From Pseudoalteromonas holothuriae (GTDB lineage: Bacteria; Pseudomonadota; Gammaproteobacteria; Enterobacterales; Alteromonadaceae): a stretch of DNA of 64,000 nucleotides. This document shows, piece after piece, positions 18,101 to 28,100 of the stretch (position 1 is its first letter; every line of letters starts with the position of its first letter). The notes under the pieces are model-generated. The model made no database searches. It was not told the origin of the DNA and saw nothing but the letters and a program-made list of their open reading frames with translations. Where the stretch lies: the NCBI RefSeq assembly GCF_945859825.1, contig NZ_CAMAPC010000009.1, forward strand, positions 62,001 to 126,000, in the 5' to 3' direction. The position numbers and the translations under genes are program-made.

Positions 18101-21100
18101 AGGACGCGGCGATCACCAAGTTAAAGTGAGAGGTTTTAGAATTGAACTTGGTGACATTGAATCGGCACTTGCAAAGCTAAATGGTGTTAAAGATAGCTGT
18201 GTGAACGTGATGCTAGACTCCGTTGGAACGAAGCGCTTAATTGCCTATTTCACTGTAAGCGACAACACAACTTCGCTAAGTGCACAAACGTTAAAAGCCA
18301 AATTACAAGAGGCTTTACCTGATTACATGGTACCCAGTGAGTTTGTACTACTTGCTGCGTTACCATTGAACGATAATGGAAAATTGGATAGAGCGGCACT
18401 GCCTGCGCCACATTTGGATTCGTCTTCAAACGAGACGCTTGTACCTGCAAAAGGGGCGTTGGAGTTAACCTTAGCTGAGATTTTCCAAGACTTGTTGAAT
18501 ATATCTAAAGTAGGGCGTAATAGTGATTTCTTTAAGTTAGGAGGGCATTCACTCTTAGCAACCCGATTAGCAGGTGAAGTGCAGGCGCGTTTATCGATTA
18601 ACTTACCGATTAAAGCTATTTTTACCCACCCTAAGCTAGCATCGTTGGCTAAATGGATTACTGAGCAAGGTGATACAGCAACCTTACCCGCTATTGTGCC
18701 CACACAAAATAGTGATAAAGCACCGTTGTCTTTTGAGCAACATCGCCTGTGGTTTATTGACAATGTAGAAGGCGAAAGTGCGCAATACAATATGCCTGTG
18801 GCCTTTACATTACGCGGCAAACTTAATCAACAGGCACTTGAATATGCGTTTGAGCAATTGGTTGCAAGGCATGAGATCCTACGAACGTCTTATCACGAAC
18901 AACAGGGTCAAGCTTGGCAGATTGTAAGTACCATTTGTGAGTTTGCAATTGAGCAACATGATGTGAGTTCGCTTGCAGAAAAAGATAGAAGGGCGCAAAT
19001 AACTACGTTGTTTGAAATGGCAGCACAAATGCCTTTTGAGCTATCTGGTTCACCCATGCTGCGTGTTACGCAAGTTCGTGAGCACGACTCGTTACATCAC
19101 TTATTGATCAATATTCATCATATTGCATGTGACGGGTGGTCGATAGGTATTATCGTTAAAGAGCTTAATGCGCTATACACCAGTTATGTCAATGGCACTG
19201 AGGCGGTATTAAAAAAGTTGCCAATTCAATTTAGTGATTATGCCCAGTGGCAAACAACGCATTATCAGGGTCAGTTTGTCGAGCAGCGTAAACAATACTG
19301 GTTGGATAGATTGGTTGATATTCCTGTGGTGCATGGTGTGCCGTTAGATAAACCAAGACCGGCACGCATGAGCACCCATGCGCAACAGCTATGGTTAAAG
19401 CTAGATGAGCAAACCACGGCACGGCTCAATAGTTTTGCACAACAGCGAGAAGCCACGTTATTTATGGTATTGCAGTCGCTATATGCACTGACTATTGCTC
19501 GTTGGAGCCGAACAACAGATGTGGTAATTGGATCGCCTGTTGCTGGGCGCTCAAATAGCGCCGTGGCAGATTTAGTTGGCTGTTTTGTTAATACCATTGC
19601 AATTCGCAACCACGTCGACTTTGAGCAAAGCTTTGATACATATTTTGAGCAAACACGCGCTGATATTTTATCGGATTTGGCGCACCAAGAGCTGCCTTTT
19701 GATACGTTAGTTGAAGCGTTAAACCCACCAAGAAGCACCAGCCATTTACCTATTTTTCAGTTGTGGTTTGTGCTGCAAAATATGCCATCAGAGACGTTTG
19801 ATTGGTCAGGTGTTGAGATGACACCAATTGAGCTGGCAACAACTCGGGCGAAGTTTGACATCATGCTCAGTGCAACGGAGAAAAATAAAGAGATTGCCCT
19901 GCACTGGGTATACAACAGTGATTTGTTTAATACCGCCACTATAGAAGCTATGGCGGCGAGTTTCATGACATTAGTTGATGCAGTATTAGCTGAACCAGAG
20001 GTGTCTATAGGCGCGTTGAAAATCATTAATGATGATCAAAAACAACAGCTTATAAATTTTCAGAAAAAGCCTGAAGTTGCTCAAATAACGGCGCCAGTGA
20101 GTGTGGTTGAGCAAATTGCGTCTTATGCAGAGCGTAAACCAAATGCGTTAGCCATTGAGTACCAGCAGCAACAATTGAGTTTTTCACAGCTAATGGAACG
20201 AGCAAATAGGTTGGCAGCATTACTGAATGAGTCTGGCGTTGAAGTGGGAGATAGGGTAGGAATTGCAACTAGCAGAAGTGCAGAACTACTTATCGCGGTA
20301 GTGGCTACGATGCGTTTAGGGGCCGTGTTTGTCCCCTTGGACTCTAAAGCTCCCAGTAAGCGTTTAGCCTATATATGTGAAGACAGTGATATTCAAACTA
20401 TTCTTGCCGTGGGCAATGATGCTACACAGTTTGATACGCTGGGGCTAGATATCATTATGCTAGATGGGGCTGCCAGTGATGAGTCATGGTTAGCAGGCTC
20501 AGAGCTTGATGATTGCCAATTCCCATTAGCAACCCAACTTGCCTATATACTTTACACTTCTGGGACCACCGGTCAGCCAAAAGGCGTAAAGGTAAGCCAC
20601 GGTAATTTAGCAAGTCTAACTTATAGTTTGCATGAGTTGCTGCAAGCGCAAGGTATTGCAGGAGAATACCGTTGGGCATGGAATGCCCCTTTGATGTTTG
20701 ATGCTTCTTTGCAGGCAGTGAGCCAATTGGGCTTAGGTGCAAGTTTAGTGTTAATCGATGAAGATACTCGGATGGAGCCGAGTGCTTTTGTTTCATTGTT
20801 AACACAAAAACAGATAGATATTTTTGATTGTACACCGGCTTTTGCGGAGTTATTACTTAATGAAACGCATATAGCCAATGCACAATTACCATCGCTTATT
20901 GTAGGCGGCGAAGCGGTGAGTGCACAACTATGGCAAAGAATTGGCCAACATATGCAGCAAGGTGGACAGTTTGCCATTAATGCATACGGGCCGACAGAAG
21001 CGACTATAGACGCAACCTACGCCGTGATCACAACACAGTTGGATAGCCATATTGGCCGACCACTGAGCAATACACACATTCACATTGTTGACGAGCAGCA

Positions 21101-24100
21101 ACAGGTTGTGCCACCAGGCATGGTTGGCGAGTGCTGTATTGAAGGTGCTGGCGTAAGCCAAGGCTATCTTAACCAAGCAGAGCTCACCGCGCGTCAATAT
21201 GTCGAAATTGAAGGCGCTGATGGTCGCACAACAGATGTATATAGAACCGGTGATTTGGTACGTTGGCGAGCAGATGGCAACTTAGCTTATCTGGGTCGTA
21301 TTGATAATCAGGTTAAGCTACGTGGTTATCGAATTGAGCTGGCAGAAATCGAAGCCGCATTGGTCACTATGGATGCTGTGTCACATGCTGCATTAGTAGT
21401 TAAAGAACAGTGCCTGATTGCATATGTAGTTCCTACACATACTACAACATTATCTGATGATGTTGTGAGCCTGCATTTACGTGAAACACTTGCGGATTAC
21501 ATGATCCCATCACACTTTGTATATCTAGAAGCATTGCCGGTAACAGCGAATGGCAAAGTAAATTACCGAGCACTGCCTGATGTGCAAGCAAGTAAGGTAA
21601 CGCACTATGTTGAGCCAACGAATGCCGATGAGTCATTACTGCAAGAGATCTGGTGTGAATTATTAAAACGCGACACCGTTAGTTGTGAAGATAACTTCTT
21701 TACGTTAGGGGGTCACTCACTGCTGGCAATACGAATGAATAGTGCTGTGAAAGAGCGGATGCAAAAACGCTTTGCACTGCAAACGCTATTTGAATACCCC
21801 TCGATTAAGCAATTGGCAGTGCACTTGGTGCAAAGTGATGAGCAAGGAGTGCAAGCGGTTGATGATTCATTGCGTGTACCGCTGTCTTATGCGCAACAAC
21901 GTATGTGGTTGATTGAACAAATGGATGAAGGCAGTGTGCACTATAATATTCCATCCGTTTTCCACCTTCAAGGTCAGCTCGATGTTGCTGCGTTGCAGCA
22001 TGCACTACAGGAAGTTGTGACGCGTCATGCTTCATTGCGAACCGTGATTGCTGTCGATGATGACGGCGCTTACCAGCATGTTAATGAGGTGAGCTATGTG
22101 CCAGTGAGTATCACTGATTTAAGTCACCAAGATGAGCAAAGAGCACAGCAAAAAGTACGTGAATTAGTCAAAGAAGATGCACTTAAGCCATTTAATCTAA
22201 CCCGCGATCTAATGTTACGTGCGGGGCTAATTAAACTCAGTGATAGCCATCATATAATGATGTTTAACATGCATCATATTGCCTCCGACGGTTGGTCTAT
22301 CAGTGTCTTAATTCGCGAACTGACAGAGTTATATGATGCACATGTAAATGCGCGCAATGCAATACTACCTACGCTGCCTGTGTCATACAGAGATTATACG
22401 CATTGGCAGCTATCAGTCGCTTCACAAGCAAAAATTGCTGATGATAAAGCTTATTGGCTTGAGCACTTAAAGACGCTACCTCAGGTTCACAGTTTACCAT
22501 TGGATAAAACTCGCCCTGCAAGGCAAAGTTACCAAGGTGCTATTGTGGAGCGACATCTAGATAGTAATGTGCTGGCAAACTTAAAAGCATTTTCAGATAA
22601 GCACGGTGTGACGTTATTTATGACGTTGCAAGCGACCTTGGCGGTGTTACTAGCACGTTGGAGTCATGAGCAAGATATTGTCATTGGCACACCGGTTGCG
22701 GGGCGGACTGAGCAGGCTTTAGAGCCAATGATTGGATTCTTTCTTAATACATTAACATTACGAAATAATTTGCAAGATAACCCTAAATTCGTTGATTTCT
22801 TAGCCGCGACGAAAGACATGGTTTTAAATGCATTTAAACATCAAGACTGCCCATTTGAATTGTTGGTAGAAGAGTTAAAGCCAGAGCGTAGTGCAAGCCA
22901 CCTACCGCTGTTTCAGATCATGTTTGTGTTACAAAACCAAGGGCAAGAAACGCTGAGCCTGCCTGGCATTGACTTTATTCCCGCTGAGCGAGAGGAAATC
23001 GTATCAAAGTTTGACTTGTTGCTTAATGCGGTTGAAGTTGATGGTGCATTAGCATTGTCATGGGATTACAACATTGATTTGTTCTATGCGCAGACGGTAG
23101 AGCGCATGGCAGACGGCTTTATATGCTTATTAGAGCATATTTTAAAGGCGCCAGAGCAGACTATCGAAGGGCTAAACCTGCTGCCTCAAGCGCAGCGACA
23201 AACCATGTTGTACGATTGGAACAATACGACACGGTCGTTCCCAGATGATAAGTTGATGCATCAACTCTTTATTGAGCAAGTGAGTATAACACCCGATGCA
23301 ATCGCCGTGGTTGATGAACATGGCACGATGACTTATGAAGCGTTGTACTGGGCAGCGGTTGCATTGCAGCAGCATATCGCTGAACACGCATTCGAAACAG
23401 AAAGCTTGATTGCTGTTCGATTGCCTAAAGGGCGTTGGCAGCTAGTGGCAACGTTAGCCATTATGATGTCTGGTTCGGCCTATCTACCGCTAGATGTGAC
23501 TTGGCCTGCACAGCGTTGCGATCAAATACTGTCGCATGCAAATGCGGTTATGGTGATTGTAGGTGAGCAACCACAAGATGATTTGACGTCGCACGTGCCA
23601 CAGCTATCAGCAGAACAAACGCAGCAACATACGCAGACCCTTGAGCAGCACATTTATGAGTTCATTTATCGTCAAAAAGTGACTGACTTGGCTTATGTCA
23701 TATTTACCTCAGGTTCAACAGGGAAACCCAAAGGGGTAGCAATTGAGCACCGCTCGGTGGTGAATACCTTGATTGATGTGAACCAGACTTACAATGTAAC
23801 AGCACAAGATGGTGTACTGGCCATTTCAGCACTGAGCTTTGATCTATCTGTTTATGACTTATTTGGTTTACTCGCAGTTGGTGGAACCGTGGTCTTTCCG
23901 CATCAGTTGCATCTTAAAGATCCAAGTCATTGGGCAAATATGGTGGAACAACACGGTGTAACCATTTGGGATACTGTTCCTGCATCAGCAGAGCTGTTAG
24001 TAAGTGAGTATGAACAGCGTGAGATGACAGGGTCTAGCCAATTACGTGTTGTTATGATGAGTGGGGACTGGATCCCACCAACACTACCAAAGCGCTTATG

Positions 24101-25115
24101 GCAGACATTCTCTAATGCCAAGGTATTTAGCTTAGGTGGCGCAACCGAAGGGTCTATTTGGTCTATTTCTTATCCAATTCTTTCAGACACCAGTGATCGT
24201 AAGAGCGTGCCGTATGGCAAGCCGATGACCAACCAAAAATTCTTTGTGCTGAGTAAAGATTTAGAACCATGCCCTGTGGGCGTAATGGGTGAATTACACA
24301 TCGGAGGTGTTGGGGTCGCGCGTTGTTATTACAACGATGAGCAAAGAAGTGCTGCGAGCTATATCTATCACCCTCAGTTACAGGAAAAGCTTTATAAGAC
24401 TGGCGATATGGGTCGGTATCTGGCTGATGGCAATATTGAGTTTATCGGACGAATCGATCATCAAGTGAAAATACGTGGCTTTCGAATTGAACTCGGGGAA
24501 ATAGAGTCAGTGTTGAACGCTCACGAGCATGTTAGCGATGCGATAGTCACTGTGCAAGATGATATCAATCAAGTTAAGCAACTGGTTGCTTATTTAGTAC
24601 TCGATAGTGAGTTGAAAATTGCACACATTGATGAGCAGGCAGTACGCCGTTATTTGGCTACTAAATTGCCTAACTACATGGTTCCGAGCAAGTTTATGGT
24701 ACTCAAACAACTTCCTTTAAGTGCCAATGGCAAGGTGGATAGAAAGCAGCTTCCTGCGCCTAACTGGCAAAGCCAGCATAAAGTGGTGCCCCCGAGCACG
24801 CCCACTGAACAAATTGTGTTGGATATTTGGACAGATGTGTTATCGCACAACGAAATTGGTATCGAGACCAACTTTTTTGAATTAGGTGGAAGTTCGGTTC
24901 ATTTAATTCAAGTTGCCAGCAAAATCAACGCAAAAATGAATGGCACCTTCAATGTGGTTTCTTTCTTTGAGCATTCAACTGTCAAGGAAATGGCACGCTT
25001 TGTTGACCTTGAAATGGGGCAACAAAGTAGTAACGAACCAGTGTCATCAAATCACGCACGTAAAACACCGAAGCGCACCAATAAGCTTGCACAAAAAAGA
25101 AAGCAACGAGCTTAA
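12186..25115 (+). CDS. NRPS 2, docking-(C-A-PCP) x4 (Asn, aliphatic, Gln, Cys-like)
   Basis: Nonribosomal peptide synthetase of 4309 aa. Residues 1-55 form a TubC-type beta-hairpin docking domain. Four C-A-PCP modules follow; the C-domain motifs lie at 206-212 (HHIVSDA), 1254-1260 (HHIASDG), 2311-2317 (HHIACDG) and 3363-3369 (HHIASDG). Phosphopantetheine serines are Ser1068, Ser2122, Ser3178 and Ser4236 or Ser4237. No epimerization domain is present. The last PCP reads FFELGGSS rather than GGHS and the protein ends in a very basic tail (about 4289-4309); both fit hand-over to the ketosynthase that opens NRPS 3. The first C domain has Ala in place of the usual motif Gly. ATG 12186 is chosen because AGAGG at 12173-12177 precedes it; a GTG at 12177 would add three residues. 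Confidence 0.95.
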   Translation: MSVLDLLQELTALGVTLSLNGENLKVSGNKSALTDSLIKSIKINKADLVTYLKQSEALDSDITPLSDTQRYEPLPLSYNQRRLWFVAQLADESSAYNGACALRIEGEINDGIVANALTELVQRHSSLRTVFGQTNGEPWQKLQAVPNFPLQYEDLSTLAADQQKEALQQVKQVAAQTPFKLDSDLLLRAVLIKLNEEEHCLVLVVHHIVSDAWSQNILVRDLSEIYQSLANNETVQLGPLALQYVDYAVWEQKTLQGHLLEQKLAYWQATLQDAPGVHEIPLDKARPAEQQFNGERISQVLDPQLSQWLKSKALQAGTTVYVVMQALYAVWVARVSGQSDVVMGTPAANRSHHNTQQITGFFSNTLVLRNHIDFDADFDSLLQANKAQLNQAFSHQDVPFDMLVERLNVQRSKAINPLFQLWFSVHQNRQNGIELNGQEVQLERIEQQQARYDLKFEANVSDESCELVWEYNSDLFLAKKVAVFAEQFISLAKQIMAQPDTSVWQLKLDDDEIDADHVKHTAGDLTLLSERFAASVIASPERVGVIEGGAQLSYGELDRQSHKLAAFLQEQGIEAGDCVGVCAERSLEATIALLAIIKVGAAYVPMDPEYPEARLTHIAEQSQLEFVLVSTSASNDFPLTELEMVSLSGAEQADWLEDYQDIELFPIKVDAEAAVYVIFTSGSTGLPKGVPVSHKNLLNYIDQLTARYPFDAGWQFAQTATLATDLGNTMLFGALLGQGTLHVLSKECVIDGAAIADYFATHHIDVAKFTPSHFAALLDGAVDAKVLPKRYLLLGGENFSIALRDTILKLRTQQLQPCSVINHYGPTEATIGCLTYEVMGTETQRSVPIGKPFDNLLGLVMQGEQPVPNGVKGELVIFGASVTQGYLQSTADEGRFVELTIGQKTLKGYRTGDLVVQDLNGDISYLGRSDDQIKVRGYRIELGEIEHTLLACNDITQACVVIKEIDAKAQLIAYVVADATTQKITNYLKDQLPTHMVPDHIIALEQLPLTENGKLDRKALPMPYEAASYQFIAPSTDTELSLQALYQELLGSDNISANAHFFELGGHSLLTTRLLARVRQVFAVDLHIRDIFDTPVLSELAHLIDSAQGRDVLKMPALVNANEAPLSYAQQRLWFIDQFEGGSSHYNMPVALTVEGHLEIAAIRYAVANIIERHHALRTNFTSSNGHPSTQLQVTPHIEIAEHNLVGHSDAQHVLSQLIKAQHQHQFDLSCDLLIKVGYVYLSDTQGVLLINVHHIASDGWSMTNLMHEFSAFYEQYTANTNVSLTPLVIQYSDYAAWQQQYMQCEAGSNDLEYWRNQLAQLPAVHSFPLDYTRPSEPSFQGAKESFTLSKAILDDLQDIALAQQCTLSTVLHACYSLMISEYANEQDIVIGMPVANREDTRLESLIGFFINTIVLRVTHKTNESFTDLLARVKQTHLDALAHQNMPFDYLVEQLNPERSRAHAPLCQIMFSMSNYTLPALSIDGKKLSPIEFDNANSKFDLLLNARQNGEQMKLTLQYDTALFSTGTMQSFCTRLQNFIGALAGNRASSISDLMLLSTRERAQLAQFNAHQPQQHPFPCIHQYVESVAASTPSNVAMTYQQQAINYEDLNNRANRLARLLQSYNVQSGDFVGIGCEQGPDMVIAMLATLKVGASYVPLDLSYPAERLTTMLNDTDINVVLCTTNTLLRVSALPVECIAMDAASTIQSLQQCSTYNLDQQVDSKKGAYINFTSGSTGRPKGVLVPHSGIVRLVVDANFITFDQQDCVAQAANPSFDATTLEVWGALANGARLHFVDKETLLSAQQLKQAIGEHKISTMFVTTSLFNQLANTKPDTFAGMKYVVVGGEALSVESVNKVIAGGKPKHLLNGYGPTENTTFTAVYDVQEKANRAVPIGPSIAGTRCYVLSEQQALLPQGAIGELYVAGDGVAIEYVGQPEQTQSSFVTLAHIEEPKLYRTGDLVRWRADGVLDYIGRGDHQVKVRGFRIELGDIESALAKLNGVKDSCVNVMLDSVGTKRLIAYFTVSDNTTSLSAQTLKAKLQEALPDYMVPSEFVLLAALPLNDNGKLDRAALPAPHLDSSSNETLVPAKGALELTLAEIFQDLLNISKVGRNSDFFKLGGHSLLATRLAGEVQARLSINLPIKAIFTHPKLASLAKWITEQGDTATLPAIVPTQNSDKAPLSFEQHRLWFIDNVEGESAQYNMPVAFTLRGKLNQQALEYAFEQLVARHEILRTSYHEQQGQAWQIVSTICEFAIEQHDVSSLAEKDRRAQITTLFEMAAQMPFELSGSPMLRVTQVREHDSLHHLLINIHHIACDGWSIGIIVKELNALYTSYVNGTEAVLKKLPIQFSDYAQWQTTHYQGQFVEQRKQYWLDRLVDIPVVHGVPLDKPRPARMSTHAQQLWLKLDEQTTARLNSFAQQREATLFMVLQSLYALTIARWSRTTDVVIGSPVAGRSNSAVADLVGCFVNTIAIRNHVDFEQSFDTYFEQTRADILSDLAHQELPFDTLVEALNPPRSTSHLPIFQLWFVLQNMPSETFDWSGVEMTPIELATTRAKFDIMLSATEKNKEIALHWVYNSDLFNTATIEAMAASFMTLVDAVLAEPEVSIGALKIINDDQKQQLINFQKKPEVAQITAPVSVVEQIASYAERKPNALAIEYQQQQLSFSQLMERANRLAALLNESGVEVGDRVGIATSRSAELLIAVVATMRLGAVFVPLDSKAPSKRLAYICEDSDIQTILAVGNDATQFDTLGLDIIMLDGAASDESWLAGSELDDCQFPLATQLAYILYTSGTTGQPKGVKVSHGNLASLTYSLHELLQAQGIAGEYRWAWNAPLMFDASLQAVSQLGLGASLVLIDEDTRMEPSAFVSLLTQKQIDIFDCTPAFAELLLNETHIANAQLPSLIVGGEAVSAQLWQRIGQHMQQGGQFAINAYGPTEATIDATYAVITTQLDSHIGRPLSNTHIHIVDEQQQVVPPGMVGECCIEGAGVSQGYLNQAELTARQYVEIEGADGRTTDVYRTGDLVRWRADGNLAYLGRIDNQVKLRGYRIELAEIEAALVTMDAVSHAALVVKEQCLIAYVVPTHTTTLSDDVVSLHLRETLADYMIPSHFVYLEALPVTANGKVNYRALPDVQASKVTHYVEPTNADESLLQEIWCELLKRDTVSCEDNFFTLGGHSLLAIRMNSAVKERMQKRFALQTLFEYPSIKQLAVHLVQSDEQGVQAVDDSLRVPLSYAQQRMWLIEQMDEGSVHYNIPSVFHLQGQLDVAALQHALQEVVTRHASLRTVIAVDDDGAYQHVNEVSYVPVSITDLSHQDEQRAQQKVRELVKEDALKPFNLTRDLMLRAGLIKLSDSHHIMMFNMHHIASDGWSISVLIRELTELYDAHVNARNAILPTLPVSYRDYTHWQLSVASQAKIADDKAYWLEHLKTLPQVHSLPLDKTRPARQSYQGAIVERHLDSNVLANLKAFSDKHGVTLFMTLQATLAVLLARWSHEQDIVIGTPVAGRTEQALEPMIGFFLNTLTLRNNLQDNPKFVDFLAATKDMVLNAFKHQDCPFELLVEELKPERSASHLPLFQIMFVLQNQGQETLSLPGIDFIPAEREEIVSKFDLLLNAVEVDGALALSWDYNIDLFYAQTVERMADGFICLLEHILKAPEQTIEGLNLLPQAQRQTMLYDWNNTTRSFPDDKLMHQLFIEQVSITPDAIAVVDEHGTMTYEALYWAAVALQQHIAEHAFETESLIAVRLPKGRWQLVATLAIMMSGSAYLPLDVTWPAQRCDQILSHANAVMVIVGEQPQDDLTSHVPQLSAEQTQQHTQTLEQHIYEFIYRQKVTDLAYVIFTSGSTGKPKGVAIEHRSVVNTLIDVNQTYNVTAQDGVLAISALSFDLSVYDLFGLLAVGGTVVFPHQLHLKDPSHWANMVEQHGVTIWDTVPASAELLVSEYEQREMTGSSQLRVVMMSGDWIPPTLPKRLWQTFSNAKVFSLGGATEGSIWSISYPILSDTSDRKSVPYGKPMTNQKFFVLSKDLEPCPVGVMGELHIGGVGVARCYYNDEQRSAASYIYHPQLQEKLYKTGDMGRYLADGNIEFIGRIDHQVKIRGFRIELGEIESVLNAHEHVSDAIVTVQDDINQVKQLVAYLVLDSELKIAHIDEQAVRRYLATKLPNYMVPSKFMVLKQLPLSANGKVDRKQLPAPNWQSQHKVVPPSTPTEQIVLDIWTDVLSHNEIGIETNFFELGGSSVHLIQVASKINAKMNGTFNVVSFFEHSTVKEMARFVDLEMGQQSSNEPVSSNHARKTPKRTNKLAQKRKQRA
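12363..15515 (+). other. NRPS module 3: C-A-PCP, Asn
   Basis: Specificity residues read D-L-T-K-L-G-H-I-G-K, from ATDLGNT, VAKFTPSH, LLGGEN and NHYGPTEATIG, matching the asparagine code with Leu for Val at one position. The A domain closely resembles that of module 2, which suggests duplication. Its C domain carries HHIVSDAWS, an Ala replacing the Gly of HHxxxDG; His207 and Asp211 are kept. Confidence 0.8.
15543..18680 (+). other. NRPS module 4: C-A-PCP, aliphatic residue
   Basis: Specificity residues read D-A-L-F-V-G-G-T-F-K, from FDATTLEVW, TMFVTTSLF, VVGGEA and NGYGPTENTTF. The G-G-T-F-K half is that of valine-type domains, but the first half is unusual, so I assign only a small or branched aliphatic residue. 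Confidence 0.45.
18708..21845 (+). other. NRPS module 5: C-A-PCP, probably Gln
   Basis: Specificity residues read D-A-Q-D-I-G-A-I-D-K, from FDASLQAV, DIFDCTPAF, IVGGEA and NAYGPTEATID. The published glutamine-type code is D-A-Q-D-L-G-V-V-D-K, so glutamine is the best match and glutamate the alternative. Confidence 0.6.
21867..25010 (+). other. NRPS module 6: C-A-PCP, Cys-like with an unusual pocket
   Basis: Specificity residues read D-L-Y-D-M-S-L-I-W-K, from FDLSVYDLF, TIWDTVPA, MMSGDW and SLGGATEGSIW. The cysteine code is D-L-Y-N-L-S-L-I-W-K; the Asp in place of Asn is odd and could admit a basic or other polar side chain. The C domain is a normal HHIASDG type, not a heterocyclization domain, so a thiazoline is not expected. 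Confidence 0.45.
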
Positions 25116-25132
25116 TTGTAGAGGAATTTATC

Positions 25133-28100
25133 ATGTCTAAAAATATTATTGAAAACGGCTTAGAAGTCGCGGTTGTTGGCCTTTCTTTGCGCTTGCCTGC
25201 GTGCGTTGATGCTGCCACTTTTTGGCAGAACTTAAGTGAAGGTAATGAGCTGATTAAGTTCTTTAGTGAAGAACAGCTGCGTTCATATGGTGTGAGCGAG
25301 TCGCTATTGCAGCAAGAAAACTACGTAAAAGCAGGTGCTTTTCTTGATGAGCCTTTTCAGTTTGATGCGGAGTTTTTTAATTACGTACCACGTGAAGCTG
25401 AGTTTATGGACCCGCAATTACGGTTATTGCACGAATGCAGTTGGCAGGCATTACAAGATGCTGGGTGTAATCCGCATACGACCGATCAAGCCGTGGGTAT
25501 GTATTGTGGCTCAGCACAAAATATTAACTGGTTACGTCAGGTATCTAACCATGTTGGTGATGGTGTCGGTGAAGTTTATGATCTTAAAATGTTGTATCAA
25601 AGAGAGTTTTTCAATACTCGAGTGGCGTATAATTTAAACTTCAATGGGCCATCTTTAACCATTGATAGTACCTGCTCAACTTCCTTGGTAGCCATTCACC
25701 TTGCTGCCCAAGGTTTATTGAGTGGCGATTGTGATGTTGCGCTTGCGGGAGGTGTTTGTGTTAGTCCTTTGACTAAGGGTTATAGCTACCACAAAGGAAT
25801 GATCCAATCTGCTGATGGTCACTGTCGTACTTTTGATGCACAAGCAAATGGCACGGTACCAGGTAATGGCATTGGCTTGGTTGCATTAAAACGTCTCGAA
25901 GATGCGATTGCTGATGGTAATCATATTTACGGAGTACTGAAGGGCTCGGCAATTAATAATGACGGCTCAGCAAAACCCGGCTATACCGCGCCATCAGTAA
26001 AAGGGCAAAAGCAGGTTATTAATTTAGCCACAGATAATGCTGAGGTGGACCCGGATAGTATCGACTTTATAGAATGTCATGGTACGGCAACTAAAATTGG
26101 CGACCCGATTGAAGTGCAGGCATTACAGCAAGCATATGGTGATAAGGGTGATCAATGTCTGATTGGTTCAGTGAAATCGAATGTTGGTCACTTGGATGCC
26201 GCTGCAGGTGTAATTGGTTTTATTAAGGCCATCATGTCAGTGCATCACAAGTCACTACCAGCATCACTGCATTTTACCCAGTTGAATGAGAATATTAATT
26301 TTTCTGATAGTAAGTTTGCTGTGAATGACACACTACGTCAGCTCGATAATGAACACCGACCTTTGCGTGGTGCGGTGAGTTCTTTTGGTATCGGAGGTAC
26401 CAACGCACACGTTATTGTTGAAGAATATATTGAGCAGCGTAGCTTCAACTATGATGCACGCCGTTATGAAATGTTCCCTATTTCTGCAAAAACGGACTAC
26501 TCGGCGCAAGCTAACTATGATGCATTGGCTAATTGGCAACCGCACTCTGAGCGTCTAGCCGATCTTGCATACAGCGTGCAGGTACGTGATAGCCAGTTTA
26601 CATACAGACGCTCGTTCATTGCGCAAAGCTTAGATCAACTAAAACAAGCAACATGCTCTGTTCAACCAGGTTGGAGTTTTAATGGTGATGGTCAAAAGTT
26701 AAATAAACTAGCTTTTATGTTTCCAGGTCAAGGTGGTCAGTATCTGAACATGGCCGCCGATTTGTACCAGTATGAGCAAAGTTTTAAAGACATTGTGGAT
26801 GCCTGCTTCTCATTGTTGACAGTTGAGCAGTCAAGCTATTGGAAAACATTGTTATTTAGCCAAGATCCAACAGATAGCGAGTTGCTTACCAGTACTGATA
26901 ACGCTCAGCCTGTGCTGTTTATTATTGAATATTCACTTGCTCGCTACTTAATGGACTTAGGAGTGAAGCCAGATTATTTAATTGGCCACAGTTTGGGTGA
27001 GTATGTTGCAGCCTGCCTAGCAGGGGTATTCTCTTTAGAAGATGCACTGACTCTGGTTATCGCTCGGGGGCAGCTGATGGCACAAGCGCCTGCTGGCGCG
27101 ATGTTGAGTATTGCCAGTGAGTTTACACACGTTAAACCATTGTTGCATGACGAATTAGAGTTGGCAGCGAGTAATAGCGCATCACTTTATGTTGTTGCAG
27201 GTAGTGAGGAAGCAATTGTTGATGCCCAAGCTAAATGTGAACAAATGGGTATTAAATCTACGCGCTTACACACAAGCAAAGCGTACCACTGTTACTTGAT
27301 GAATGAAGTACTACCTAAGTTTCGAACTCAGGTTGAGCAAATGACGTTGCATGCTCCGCAGTTACCGTTTTTTTCCAATTTGAGTGGAGAGTTGATTCGT
27401 CAAGATGAAGCAACTGACCCAGAGTATTGGGTCACTCACTTGCGTGGTGCGGTTAACTTTGCAAGCGCCGTGGGGAACCTGTTTGCGGCGGGTGTGAGCC
27501 ACTTTGTTGAAGTTGGGCCTGGTAACGCATTGAGTACCTTTGTTCGTAGTCATGAACACGCCAACAATGCCCTCGTAATGAATACGCTGCGCCACCCTAA
27601 AGAGCCTATTGATGATGACTTAGTATTGCATCAAGTATTGTCTCGTTTGTATTGTTCAGGTGTGAACCTAGATTGGTCAAAGTATAACCAGCACCGTCAA
27701 CCGAAAATGGTTGCAGTGCCTGCATATCAATTTCAGCCTACCAAATATGCGCAGGTTATGGGGCAAACTTCAAATACTGAAGTTGCACAAAAGAAAAGCG
27801 CGAAAGCAAGTATTGAACACGCTCGTCCAAATTTAAGCAGTGCCATGCTTGCCCCAAGAAATGAGCAAGAACAAGCGATGGCGCAGTTCTGGAAAAGCAT
27901 ATTTACGCTGTCAGAAGTGGGCGTTAACGATAACTTTTTTGAACTAGGTGGTCACTCTCTGTTGGCAACGCGGGTACTTAATTTTATCAGTGAAGCATTT
28001 GATGCTGATTTACAAATAGCTGATGTGTTTGAAACCCCCACTATTGCGGGACTAGTTGAAAAAGCGCAGACACAAGAAAAATCAACAGATAATGCTCATC

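Noticed and set aside
18323..18820. 165-residue - strand frame inside NRPS 2
   Set aside because: It runs opposite an intact PCP/C junction and has no domain of its own.
21867..25010. Heterocyclization (thiazoline-forming) module
   Set aside because: The substrate pocket is Cys-like, but the C domain has a normal HHIASDG motif and not DxxxxDxxS.
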